Positions 25,211-33,656 of a DNA stretch of 64,000 nucleotides are shown here, piece after piece. Under the pieces are notes generated by a model. The model searched no databases. It had not been told where the DNA came from and worked only from the letters and a program-made list of their open reading frames with translations. The DNA lies in contig JBBQTC010000011.1 in the NCBI GenBank assembly GCA_038234785.1, positions 8,210 through 72,209 of the forward strand, read 5' to 3'. Both the position numbers and the translations under genes were made by a program. Position 1 is the stretch's first letter, and every line of letters starts with the position of its first letter. Source of the stretch: UBA668 sp038234785. GTDB taxonomy: Bacteria > Actinomycetota > Acidimicrobiia > Acidimicrobiales > Ilumatobacteraceae.

Positions 25211-25918
25211 GTGGCCGACGGGAACACGACGAACGCGAGCGGCAGTACTGCGCTGCTCATCGACGACCACGAGGACATTCGTCGGATCGTCCGCGAACGA
25301 CTGTTGGCCAGCGGTTTCACCGTCCTCGAGGCCGGTTCCGGCGAGGAGGGAATCGAGCTGCTCGACTCCCATTCGGTCGACGTCGTGGTGCTCGACGTGC
25401 ACCTTCCGGGCATCGACGGGTTTGCGGTCCTGCGCCACATTCGAGCCACCACGCAGGTGCCGGTGGTCCTCCTGACGGCCGCCGGCGACGAGACCGACCG
25501 GGTGCTCGGGCTCGAAATCGGGGCGGACGACTACGTCGTGAAGCCGTTCTCCGCACGTGAACTCGTCGCTCGGGTGCGGGCCGTGCTCCGACGTTCGCAA
25601 CCGAACACACCGAATGTGTTGCTCGAGTACGGCGACCTCGTCATCGACACCGCCGCTCGCGTGGTCACCCTCAAGGGCGAGGTACTGGTGCTCACACCCC
25701 GCAGCTTCGACCTGTTGGCGTTCCTCGCCGGTCGGCCCGGCCGCACGTTCACCCGCGAGGATCTCTTGCAGCAGGTCTGGAAGTCGGAACCCGAATGGCA
25801 GAACGTCGCCACGGTCACCGAGCACATCCATCGCCTGCGTCGCCAGCTCGAGGAGAACCCCGAGTCGCCGACCCACCTCGTCACCGTTCGCGGGAACGGG
25901 TACCGATTCGACCCATGA
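25211..25918 (+). CDS. OmpR/PhoB-type response regulator of the copper locus
   Basis: A protein of 235 residues. The receiver has the acidic pair IDDHED near 18, phospho-acceptor D62 in VVLDVHLPG, and lysine in DDYVVKPFS. A winged-helix output domain follows with FTREDLLQQVWKSE and TVTEHIHRLRRQLEE, ending VRGNGYRFDP. The stop overlaps the copCD start by 4 bases. With the divergent kinase it probably controls copper handling and perhaps the exported oxidase operon beyond. Confidence 0.92.
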   Translation: MADGNTTNASGSTALLIDDHEDIRRIVRERLLASGFTVLEAGSGEEGIELLDSHSVDVVVLDVHLPGIDGFAVLRHIRATTQVPVVLLTAAGDETDRVLGLEIGADDYVVKPFSARELVARVRAVLRRSQPNTPNVLLEYGDLVIDTAARVVTLKGEVLVLTPRSFDLLAFLAGRPGRTFTREDLLQQVWKSEPEWQNVATVTEHIHRLRRQLEENPESPTHLVTVRGNGYRFDP

Positions 25919-27696
25919 GTGCTGCCGTCGGGAGTGCTGTCGTCGGCGTGGCGCGCCGCACCAGTCGAGTCCTGCTCGCCGTACTGGCGATTGCGGCGAT
26001 GCTGCCGGCATCGTCGGTCAGCGCGCATGCCACGATCCTGGAGAGTTCGCCCGCCGACGGCACCCTCCTGACCGAGGCACCCGACACCCTCACGGTTCGA
26101 TTCAGCGAGCCGATCCGAAGCGACTTCATCGATGTTCGGTTCCTGTCGACCTCCCTCGACACCGCTCCACTCATGGGCTCGCTGGATCCGAACGATCCGA
26201 GCGTTCTGATCGTGCCGTTGCCGCCGATGGGCGACGGTCTGCACCAGATCGCGTTCCAGGTCCGCGATCGCGAAGACCTTCACGAGGTTCGCGGTCGGAC
26301 GAGCTTCGCGGTCGGCAAGAACGCCGTCGCGATTCCGAGCGCGCCGTCCAATCCCGCCGCGCAACCGTTCGAGACGACTGCCCGATGGATGTTCGCGATC
26401 GGACTGGCGCTGCTCGTCGGGGTCGTCGTCACGCGCACCCGGCATCTCACCGACGTCGCCGACGAGGTGACCAATCGGCGGTTGGTCGGGCTCACGTGGC
26501 TGGGAGGTGCGACCGTCGTCCTCGGACGGCTCGGGGTGTTGCTCGCCCGCGCGCTCGATCTCGGTGTCGGTCTGGGCGACGGTGTCTCCGCAGTGTTGAA
26601 GACGAGCGATGCGGTGCGCCTCCCCATCACGTTGGCCGCGCTTGCCTGCACCCTGCCGGCGTGCTTGCCGAAGCTGGTCCCGTCGCTCGACGCGACGGTC
26701 CGCGATGGGGGCAAGCTCACGATTCGGGCGCTGCTCGGTTGGGTCGGGATCGTCTGGTTGGCGGTCATCACGGCATGGGGCGATCACGCCGCACTGCTGG
26801 GCGCTGTCGAACCTGCCGTCGCCTTGGCCAAGACTGCCCACTTCATCGGCCTCGGGTTGTGGATCGGCCTGCTCGTCGTGACGTTGGTGGTCCAGCGTGG
26901 CACCGGTCGAATGTCGAGGGCATTCGCCGACATCTCCGACACTGCCATGGCCGGGGCCATCGTCGCCGTGTCGTCGGGGCTGCTCCTCGGCAGTCGGATG
27001 GTCGTGTCGCTGACCGGCATGTTCGCCACGGTGTTCGGCCAGCTGCTCTCGGTCAAGGTGGCGCTGGTCGCCGTCGCCGTGGTGCTCGGGCTCGCGCACC
27101 GCAAGGGCCACCGGCCGCGAATCGCCGCGGCGGAGGCCGGCGTGCTGATTCTCGGTGTGGTCGTCCTCGGTGCCGCGATGGCCACTGCGGGTCCTGCGAC
27201 CGACGACGCGTATCGCGCGGCGCCGACAGAGATACAGGTGAAGTCGGCCACCGCCGAGCTCGGCGACATCATCGTCCGCGCCCAGCCGATCCCTGCCGTT
27301 CCCGGCGCGAACGACCTCGACCTGCTGATCGTGCAGACGCGGCGACCGGTGCTCGCCCCGATCACCACGGTGCTCGTCACCGCACATACGGCGTCCGGCG
27401 CGCAGGAATGGACGGTCGTGCCCGATGAACGTGGCGGGGCCGTCGTCAGTGGTGCGAACCTTCCGGACGGCCCGACCACGTTCGCGTTCGCCGTCAGTCG
27501 CGAGGACGTTCCGGTCGAGAACCTGTCGTTGACGGTCTCGACGAGGACGCCGCGCTACTTCCACCCGGAGATCGTCAGCTCGGCCCGCCTCGTCTGGGTG
27601 TTGAGGATCGGCGCCGTGCTCGCCGCGCTGCTCCTCGTCCCCTTGATCCTTGGGCATCGCCGCCGCTCGACCCCTCCGAGCGCGCCGCCGAGGTGA
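25915..27696 (+). CDS. copCD: CopC-CopD fusion, copper import/resistance protein
   Basis: A membrane protein of 593 residues, like YcnJ. The signal peptide ends SVSA, leaving a mature N-terminus HATILESSPADGTLL; in CopC the first histidine binds Cu(II). The CopC beta-barrel runs to about residue 140, with histidines in GDGLHQIAFQ and DLHEVRG. The CopD part with about eight helices follows, with ITAWGDHAALLG and AKTAHFIGLGLWIGLLVV. A third extracytoplasmic beta domain lies at about 440-560, then a last helix. It is coupled to the response regulator and close to an operon of copper oxidases. Confidence 0.88.
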   Translation: MSAAVGSAVVGVARRTSRVLLAVLAIAAMLPASSVSAHATILESSPADGTLLTEAPDTLTVRFSEPIRSDFIDVRFLSTSLDTAPLMGSLDPNDPSVLIVPLPPMGDGLHQIAFQVRDREDLHEVRGRTSFAVGKNAVAIPSAPSNPAAQPFETTARWMFAIGLALLVGVVVTRTRHLTDVADEVTNRRLVGLTWLGGATVVLGRLGVLLARALDLGVGLGDGVSAVLKTSDAVRLPITLAALACTLPACLPKLVPSLDATVRDGGKLTIRALLGWVGIVWLAVITAWGDHAALLGAVEPAVALAKTAHFIGLGLWIGLLVVTLVVQRGTGRMSRAFADISDTAMAGAIVAVSSGLLLGSRMVVSLTGMFATVFGQLLSVKVALVAVAVVLGLAHRKGHRPRIAAAEAGVLILGVVVLGAAMATAGPATDDAYRAAPTEIQVKSATAELGDIIVRAQPIPAVPGANDLDLLIVQTRRPVLAPITTVLVTAHTASGAQEWTVVPDERGGAVVSGANLPDGPTTFAFAVSREDVPVENLSLTVSTRTPRYFHPEIVSSARLVWVLRIGAVLAALLLVPLILGHRRRSTPPSAPPR

Positions 27697-27713
27697 TCGC
27701 TCCCGGCCTCACC

Positions 27714-27940
27714 GGTCCGAGTGCCAGCCGGTCGGTCCGAGTGCCAGCCGGTCGGTCCGAGTGCCAGCGTGCATCCGAGTGGGTACTCCTACCCCGGGGT
27801 GCGAGTGCTCACTCGCATGGACGGCTGCCACTCGGACCGACGGTGCGGCACTCCGACCGACGGCATGCCACTCGGACCGGTGTTGCGGCACTCGGACCGA
27901 CGTCATGGCACTCGGACCGACGTCATGGCACTCGGACCGG
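27714..27940. repeat. Palindromic repeat element, copy A (three direct units, hairpin, six inverted units)
   Basis: Three 20-bp units starting GGTCCGAGTGCCAGC lie at 27714-27773. A central hairpin-like block at about 27773-27820 (GAGTGGGTACTC...CCCCGGGG...GAGTGCTCACTC) follows. Six units in the opposite orientation, each with GCACTCGGACCG, fill 27821-27940 with an exact 20-bp period. The element fills the gap between the convergent copCD and subtilisin genes and reaches to 3 bases from the subtilisin stop. Related copies lie at 45291 and 51142. There are no spacers, so it is not CRISPR. Confidence 0.9.
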
Positions 27941-27943
27941 GCG

Positions 27944-30139
27944 TCACGCACCGATGCGGGCGGTGCGGCTGCTGACGAACGAGTCGAAGTACTCGGTGCC
28001 GCGCGCCTGCGACGGCACGTGCTGCGGACCGAGGCGCGCCTCGGTGACCCGGACGCCACCGTTGCGGAGGTGCGTGCGGGAGCTGCGCATGCCCCCATCG
28101 ATCCACAGCTCGATCGATCCGTCCGAGGCCCTCGACGAACTCGCCGCCGTCCAGGCGATCTCGACGGTGTGAGGGCCGTCGTCGATGGTCACCCACGCCG
28201 TTGACCGCATGTCGTCGTCCTCGTGGCCCGACGCCGCTCCGGCACGAATCTGGTAGTGCCCGCCGACCATTCGCATCTGCACCTTGAATGCGGTCTCGCC
28301 ACGGCGGGTGGTACCTCGGAGCATGTCCTGGGTGGCGCGGTACGGCAGGGTGACGCCGTTGGGGTCGAACTGGAACTGGGCGAAGTAGCTCGACGCATTG
28401 CCCGGCGACCGATCGGCGACGTAGGCCGTGCGACCACTGCGAAGCGTCGCCTGCAGACCCTCGGCGCCGGTGAGCGCCGCAGTGCGGGTGACGGCGAGGC
28501 GGTGCGCGGAGTTCGAGCTCCGTGACCATGCATCGGTAGAGCCCGACTCGAAGCCGTCGGCAAACAGCACGTCGGATGGCGCCGGTGCCGTCGTCGGGGT
28601 GCTGGACGTCGTCGGGGTGCACGTCGTCGTCGGGGTGCACGTCGTCGTCGGCACCTGCGTCGTGGTCGTCGGGGTGGACGTCGTCGTCGGGGTAGACGTC
28701 GTCGTCGGGGTAGACGTCGTCGTCGAGGTGGACGTCGTCGTCGTGCTGGTCGTCGTCGTGGTCGTCGGCGCAGGTACGGCGAGCATGGCATCGCGAGCTG
28801 CGGCAACGGCGATGCGTCCCGCGCCGAACACGTTGTCGGCGCCGACCGTGCCGAGATCGACCGTCGTCGAGCGCAGCGCGGACTCCGGCGACAGCAGCGA
28901 GCCGGGGCGGTACTGCTCGAGCAACGCCAACGAGCCGGCGACCGACGGAGCAGCCAAGGAGGTACCGCTCCAGTAGCTGTAGAGGCCACTGAGGTCGGCG
29001 GTGAAGATGCTCACGCCGGGGGCGACCACGTCGGGGTAGGTCCGAGTGGGGCCTCCACAGTCCGTCGGGCCGTGACTGCTGGAGGAATACGTGGCACCGG
29101 CGTTGTTCACTGCACCGACCGAGAACGCCTCCGGATAGTTGCCCGGGCTGACGCTCGTCGCGGCGGTGGGGCCCGCGTTCCCGGCGGCGAAGACCGGAAC
29201 GATGCCGGCGGCGCGCAGCGCTTGCAGATCGGGCTGGAACTCGAGGTTGCACCCGGGTGTGCCGAATGCCCAGGAGTTGTTGACGATGGCCGGGGCGTCG
29301 GGCGTCGCCGGGTTGCCGTCGGGATCGAGGATCCACTGCATGGCGAGGTGGATGGCGCTCGTCGTCGCGTTCCCGGCGTCGTCGAAGACGCGAGCCGAGA
29401 TCCACCTGGCACCCGGAGCGACGCCGATGGTCGTTCCGCTGTTGCCGCCGCCGACCATGGCGCCCATCACTGCCGTGCCGTGGCCACTGGGGTCGTAGGG
29501 CGTGGCGTGCTCACCGTAGGGGTCGAACCAGCTGTCGGTGCCGCCGCGGAAGTTGGACGCGAGATCGGGGTGGGCGGCCTCGACGCCGGTGTCGAGCGAG
29601 GCGATGACCACACCGGTGCCGTCGTCGCCCGATGCCCACAGTTGATCGGCACCGATGGTCGAGATCGACGACGTCGGCGGCGCGGCCGGGGTGCCCGTCA
29701 CCACGATGTCGGCCGCGTCGGGCTCGATGCTGGCGATGTCGCCGCGCCTGGCGAGCTCGAGGATGACATCAGGTGTCGCGGTGACGACCAGACCGTTGAT
29801 GACCCACAGCGACGAGTAGGCCTTCACACGACCCTGCGAGCGGCGAGTGTTGAGCAGGCCGACCACCGAGGACTGGCTGCGCGCTGCGGCAGACTGCATC
29901 TCGGTCGCCACGGTGCGCTGTCGTTGGCGGCGATCACCGCGGGTGTTCGGGATCGTCGCCTGCTGGCGCAGCCGAACGACCACCGTCACCGGCGCATCGG
30001 ACGGCGCCGTCCGCAGCCGAGTGGCCAGGATCGAATCGACCCCGGCGACCTGCGGTGGAGCAGCGTGCACGGTGGCACCTACCTGAACCGTCGAGACCGT
30101 GAGCGCCAATGCGACCGCAACGGCCAGTCGGGATGTCAT
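27944..30139 (-). CDS. Secreted subtilisin-family (S8) protease
   Basis: A protein of 731 residues. It has a signal peptide to about residue 26, then an inhibitor-I9-like propeptide to about 150. The catalytic triad is D183 (SLDTGVE), H220 (GHGTAVMG) and S394 (GTSLAAPSVAG), with oxyanion N321 (AAGNAG). A long threonine/proline-rich linker lies at about 455-515, encoded by a degenerate GTCGTCGTCGGGGT-type repeat. The C-terminal domain begins LFADGFESGSTDAWS, a lectin-like module. It is the last gene of the oxidase operon, 25 bases after the anchored protein, and may mature the exported proteins. Confidence 0.9.
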   Translation of the reverse strand: MTSRLAVAVALALTVSTVQVGATVHAAPPQVAGVDSILATRLRTAPSDAPVTVVVRLRQQATIPNTRGDRRQRQRTVATEMQSAAARSQSSVVGLLNTRRSQGRVKAYSSLWVINGLVVTATPDVILELARRGDIASIEPDAADIVVTGTPAAPPTSSISTIGADQLWASGDDGTGVVIASLDTGVEAAHPDLASNFRGGTDSWFDPYGEHATPYDPSGHGTAVMGAMVGGGNSGTTIGVAPGARWISARVFDDAGNATTSAIHLAMQWILDPDGNPATPDAPAIVNNSWAFGTPGCNLEFQPDLQALRAAGIVPVFAAGNAGPTAATSVSPGNYPEAFSVGAVNNAGATYSSSSHGPTDCGGPTRTYPDVVAPGVSIFTADLSGLYSYWSGTSLAAPSVAGSLALLEQYRPGSLLSPESALRSTTVDLGTVGADNVFGAGRIAVAAARDAMLAVPAPTTTTTTSTTTTSTSTTTSTPTTTSTPTTTSTPTTTTQVPTTTCTPTTTCTPTTSSTPTTAPAPSDVLFADGFESGSTDAWSRSSNSAHRLAVTRTAALTGAEGLQATLRSGRTAYVADRSPGNASSYFAQFQFDPNGVTLPYRATQDMLRGTTRRGETAFKVQMRMVGGHYQIRAGAASGHEDDDMRSTAWVTIDDGPHTVEIAWTAASSSRASDGSIELWIDGGMRSSRTHLRNGGVRVTEARLGPQHVPSQARGTEYFDSFVSSRTARIGA

Positions 30140-30164
30140 CAGATGGCCCGCCCTTCTGATTTGC

Positions 30165-30701
30165 CTACTTGAGGACTTCGAGGTGCGGCAGCCGCAGTCC
30201 GTTCATCACGAACGACACGTACGAACCGTCGTGCACCATGTTCCCCACGTTGGTGTAGAGGAAGAAATACGTTGCGCCGTCGAGCAGCACCAACTGGTGC
30301 TTCATGCCCTTGGCCGACTCCAGCACCATGCTGGACCCTTCCACGGCAAGCTTCGGCATGTCTTCCACGTCACCGAACAACGCACTGGCCTTATCGGCAT
30401 CGAGCACCTGGAACTTGAACTCGATGAGCCCGCCGTTGGCGATCAGGCCCAGCACATTGATCTTCACGCCGTACTGATCGGCGAGCTGCGCCTCGGTGAT
30501 CACCTTGCTGGAGTCGATCGCGGAGTTCGAGACGCCGTCGTCGCGGAGCATGAAGAACGCTCCGATGGCGAGGGCCACCAGCACCACGACCGAGGCGATG
30601 GCGTACCGGCGGGGCACGCGCCCCGCCAGGCCGCGAAGGCCGCTCCCCTGCGACGCCGCCGTAGCGGCGTCGCTGGGAGCATCGTCAAGATCAACCGACA
30701 T
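30165..30701 (-). CDS. Small single-pass membrane protein, unknown function
   Basis: A protein of 178 residues from ATG 30701, overlapping the upstream gene by 11 bases; another ATG three codons earlier is possible. One transmembrane helix, YAIASVVVLVALAIGAFFML, lies at about 33-52. A beta-rich outer domain with VKINVLGLIANGGLIEFKF and a TYFFLYTNVGNMV segment follows. I do not know the family. Its place between an oxidase-like gene and a protease suggests a membrane anchor or assembly factor for the exported complex. Confidence 0.7.
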   Translation of the reverse strand: MSVDLDDAPSDAATAASQGSGLRGLAGRVPRRYAIASVVVLVALAIGAFFMLRDDGVSNSAIDSSKVITEAQLADQYGVKINVLGLIANGGLIEFKFQVLDADKASALFGDVEDMPKLAVEGSSMVLESAKGMKHQLVLLDGATYFFLYTNVGNMVHDGSYVSFVMNGLRLPHLEVLK

Positions 30702-33636
30702 CGAAGGCATCGATGTCGAGGTTATTCGAAGTGAGGCCCGCCGCGGTGCCATCGAACCACACCGACCAGGTGCTCCCGTTGTAGTAGACGATGTCCTCGT
30801 CCTGGACAGAGAGACCGCCAGGGAGGTTGGTCGTCGTGCTCGAGAAGGACACGAAGAAGTGGGTCGAGTCGATGTAGCTCAGACCGTCGATGTTCCCGCT
30901 GCTCAGGTTGACCACTCGGGTGTAGCTACTTCCGCCGTTCCATTGGAAGATGTCGCCGTTGTCGCCACCGCTGAAGTTGGCATCGGTGGAGAAGAACAGC
31001 GTCCCACCCACGATGTCGAACCCGTCGATGTCACCGGTGAACCCGTTGGCGGACCCGTCGAACCACAGCGACCACAGGCCGTTGTTGTAGTAGACGATGT
31101 CCTCGTCCTGGACCGTGCCACTGATGCCAGGGAGCGTCTGCGAACCGGAGAAGGACACGTAGAATTGCGTGTCATTCACCCGGGAGTACCCGTCGACGTT
31201 GGAGCCGCTCGGGACTCCATGAGTCGTCGCATCCCAGTTCCGGGAGAACGCCGAGCCCGTCAACTTGTAGATGTCGGCATCGTCGGCGGTGCCACCGACG
31301 CCGGGCGGGTTGGAGTTGCCCGCTGTCGAGAACCACACCGGCGCCTGCACCGTGAAGTTGACGGTGGTCGACACCGAGTTGCCGGCGAGGTCGTACGTGG
31401 TCACCAGCACGCTGTGCGGACCGTTGGACAACGGACCGAAGTGAGCCGTGAAGCTCGTCGTGCCGGACGCCGCCGTGGCGGTGCCGCCGTCGAGCGAGTA
31501 GTTCGTCACCATCACGCCCGAGAGCGCATCCGCCGCGGTGCCGGTCAGCACCGAGTCGAGGAAGTTCGACGAATCCACCGCAACGCTGCTCTGGGTCGGT
31601 GCGACCTTGTCGAGCTTGATCCTGGAAGACGCCGCGTCGTAGAAGCCGCCCCAGTTGCCGGCGAAGTCCCTGGCGTGGACCCACACCTGGATGTCACCAT
31701 CGGCGTGCAGGCGGAACGTCGAGAGCGGGACGTCGAGGCTGAAGCCCTTGGTGGCGGTGATGATGTTCCAGATGCCGTCGTCCTGGACCATCACGGCACC
31801 GTTGCCGGTGACCCCCTGGTTGTCGAGGAAGATCTCGGCGTTCCTGACGCCGGAGCGCTCGTCGTAGATGTTCGCCTTCACCCGGACGGCGGGGATCGAC
31901 GTCTGCACGCCGACCTGGCCGTTGATCCAGCCGTAGGGAAGGTAGCTGAAGCCGACCACGGCCGGACCTTGCCGGTCGAGGACGAACTGGAAGCTGGACA
32001 CCGCCCCGGGAGCAGCAGCGTTCACGTCATAGCCGCGGACGTCGATGGTGTACGTGCCGTCGGCGAGCGCGCCGAGCGCGCTGGCCGGGATGACCTGCTC
32101 GAAGCTGACCGTCGTGGCGTCCACGCCGTTGGGCTTGATGATGTCACCCACCGCAATCCAGCCACCGCCGTTGATCGAGACCTCTGCGCCCAGGATCGCC
32201 GAACCACCGGTGGTGGCATCGGAGATCGTGCCGTGCAGCGTGATGTCGGAGACGCCGTTGGCGATCGCCGGCGTGATACTGAAGGCGCTCGAGATCGGGC
32301 CGACCGTGTCGGCCGTGTTGTACGGCGGGACGAAGGCCGTAACGGCACCCCAGTTCCCTGCGGCGTCGAGACCACGGACGTAGATGGTGTGGAAGCCGAC
32401 ACCGACAACGGGTGCCACTGTCGTGACGTTGACCGTCGGCGAGCCGAACGTTCCGGTCATCGCCGTGCCCGTGCCCGGGAGGCCGAGCGAGTCGACGAAG
32501 TACTCCGCCGCTGCGACGTTGGAGCCACCGGTCGTGACGTCGCTGACGGTGGCGGTGAGGTTGGCACCCATCGCGACAGCGCTGGTCAGCGGACCGGCCA
32601 CATCGGGACCAGCAGTACCGCTCACCTCGATGAAGCCCACGGCACCGCCGTAGGTGGCGTTGCCGGCCTTGGCCGGCTTGCGACCCATGTTGCGAGTCTG
32701 CAGGTTGCCGTCGAACACGGTGTAGCGCGAGCCGATCTTGGCGGTCGCCGGCACCTGGACGATCATGTCGGTCGTGACACCGGGTCCGACCGTCTGGGCG
32801 ACGACCTTGTACGGGAAGGTGCGAACGTTGCCGTCTTCGGCGATCACCGTCTGCTCGGCGCCCAGGAGGGACATCGAGTGGTAGGTGCTACCGGCGTTGA
32901 CGTAGCGGATGAGCACCTTCTGGCCGGCGGCGGCGCTGGCGAGCACCGGAACGTTCGGCGATGCCTTACCGTTGAGCAGGGTCCACTTTGCGGCGAACGT
33001 ACGCATGTCGAAGGTCGTGGGGTTGAGGGCCAGGGCCGGGTCGATCTCGCTGATCAGGACGGTGGTCTCCACGTCGAACGCGGTCGCCGCCGGAGCGTAG
33101 GCCTGACCGGCGGTCGCCGGCAGGACCTTGAGCACGCCGTGCATGCCCATCGCGATCTGGTGCGCCATGTTCTTGGTCGGGCCGGCCTCGTAGAGGAACG
33201 TTCCGGCCGTGGCCGTGAAGGTGTACGGCTTCGACGCGCTAGGAGCAACGCCTGCCATGTCGGAGGGCAGCGGCTGGCCCTGGAAGGCGAGCGAAGTCGC
33301 CTCGGTGAGCCCGTTGTGGAGGTTGATGGTGACGGTGTCACCGGCGTTGGCCTGGATGACCGGCGCCTGGCCGACGGCGGCGGTGCCGGCGCCGGAGGTG
33401 CAGTCACCGAGGACGTAACCCCACACCGCGACACCCGTGGTGCCGCCGCCGGCGAGCGGCAGTGTGGCCGTCCCGGTGGTGGCGCACAGGTCGATCGAGA
33501 CCGGGGCGAAGGCAGCACGGTTGGGTGCGGCACTCGTGACGGCCACGTCGGCCATGGTGACCGCGAGGACGGCCGATCCGGCCACTGCGGCCCAGCGGCG
33601 CACTCGCGCCGGACGATGAGCGTTGCTGTTGTTCAT
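30691..33636 (-). CDS. Multicopper-oxidase-like protein with Ig-like and C-terminal repeat regions
   Basis: A secreted protein of 981 residues (signal peptide to about 37). The first 345 residues form two cupredoxin-like domains: VIQANAGDTVTINLHNG, GTFLYEAGPTKNMAHQIAMGMHG, and YHSMSLLGAEQTVIAEDG. Most copper ligands of true oxidases are absent. Four or so Ig-like repeats follow (GAEVSINGGGWIAVGD; NYSLDGGTATAASG). From about 765 there are related repeats with VQDEDIVYYN and SLWFDGSANGF; two carry an identical 27-bp DNA stretch at 30781 and 31087. ATG 33636 is preferred to an earlier ATG. It is probably a scaffold or partner of the two oxidase proteins upstream. Confidence 0.75.
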   Translation of the reverse strand: MNNSNAHRPARVRRWAAVAGSAVLAVTMADVAVTSAAPNRAAFAPVSIDLCATTGTATLPLAGGGTTGVAVWGYVLGDCTSGAGTAAVGQAPVIQANAGDTVTINLHNGLTEATSLAFQGQPLPSDMAGVAPSASKPYTFTATAGTFLYEAGPTKNMAHQIAMGMHGVLKVLPATAGQAYAPAATAFDVETTVLISEIDPALALNPTTFDMRTFAAKWTLLNGKASPNVPVLASAAAGQKVLIRYVNAGSTYHSMSLLGAEQTVIAEDGNVRTFPYKVVAQTVGPGVTTDMIVQVPATAKIGSRYTVFDGNLQTRNMGRKPAKAGNATYGGAVGFIEVSGTAGPDVAGPLTSAVAMGANLTATVSDVTTGGSNVAAAEYFVDSLGLPGTGTAMTGTFGSPTVNVTTVAPVVGVGFHTIYVRGLDAAGNWGAVTAFVPPYNTADTVGPISSAFSITPAIANGVSDITLHGTISDATTGGSAILGAEVSINGGGWIAVGDIIKPNGVDATTVSFEQVIPASALGALADGTYTIDVRGYDVNAAAPGAVSSFQFVLDRQGPAVVGFSYLPYGWINGQVGVQTSIPAVRVKANIYDERSGVRNAEIFLDNQGVTGNGAVMVQDDGIWNIITATKGFSLDVPLSTFRLHADGDIQVWVHARDFAGNWGGFYDAASSRIKLDKVAPTQSSVAVDSSNFLDSVLTGTAADALSGVMVTNYSLDGGTATAASGTTSFTAHFGPLSNGPHSVLVTTYDLAGNSVSTTVNFTVQAPVWFSTAGNSNPPGVGGTADDADIYKLTGSAFSRNWDATTHGVPSGSNVDGYSRVNDTQFYVSFSGSQTLPGISGTVQDEDIVYYNNGLWSLWFDGSANGFTGDIDGFDIVGGTLFFSTDANFSGGDNGDIFQWNGGSSYTRVVNLSSGNIDGLSYIDSTHFFVSFSSTTTNLPGGLSVQDEDIVYYNGSTWSVWFDGTAAGLTSNNLDIDAFDVG

Positions 33637-33656
33637 GGTGGTTCCCATCTCTTCCA

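Noticed and set aside
27714..27940. Tandem 20-bp repeats considered as a CRISPR array
   Set aside because: Units are contiguous without unique spacers, occur in both orientations around a hairpin, and no cas genes are near.
28580..28770. GTCGTCGTCGGGGT-type repeats considered as a non-coding satellite
   Set aside because: They encode the threonine/proline linker of the subtilisin in frame, a common feature of secreted actinobacterial proteins, several of which occur in this window.
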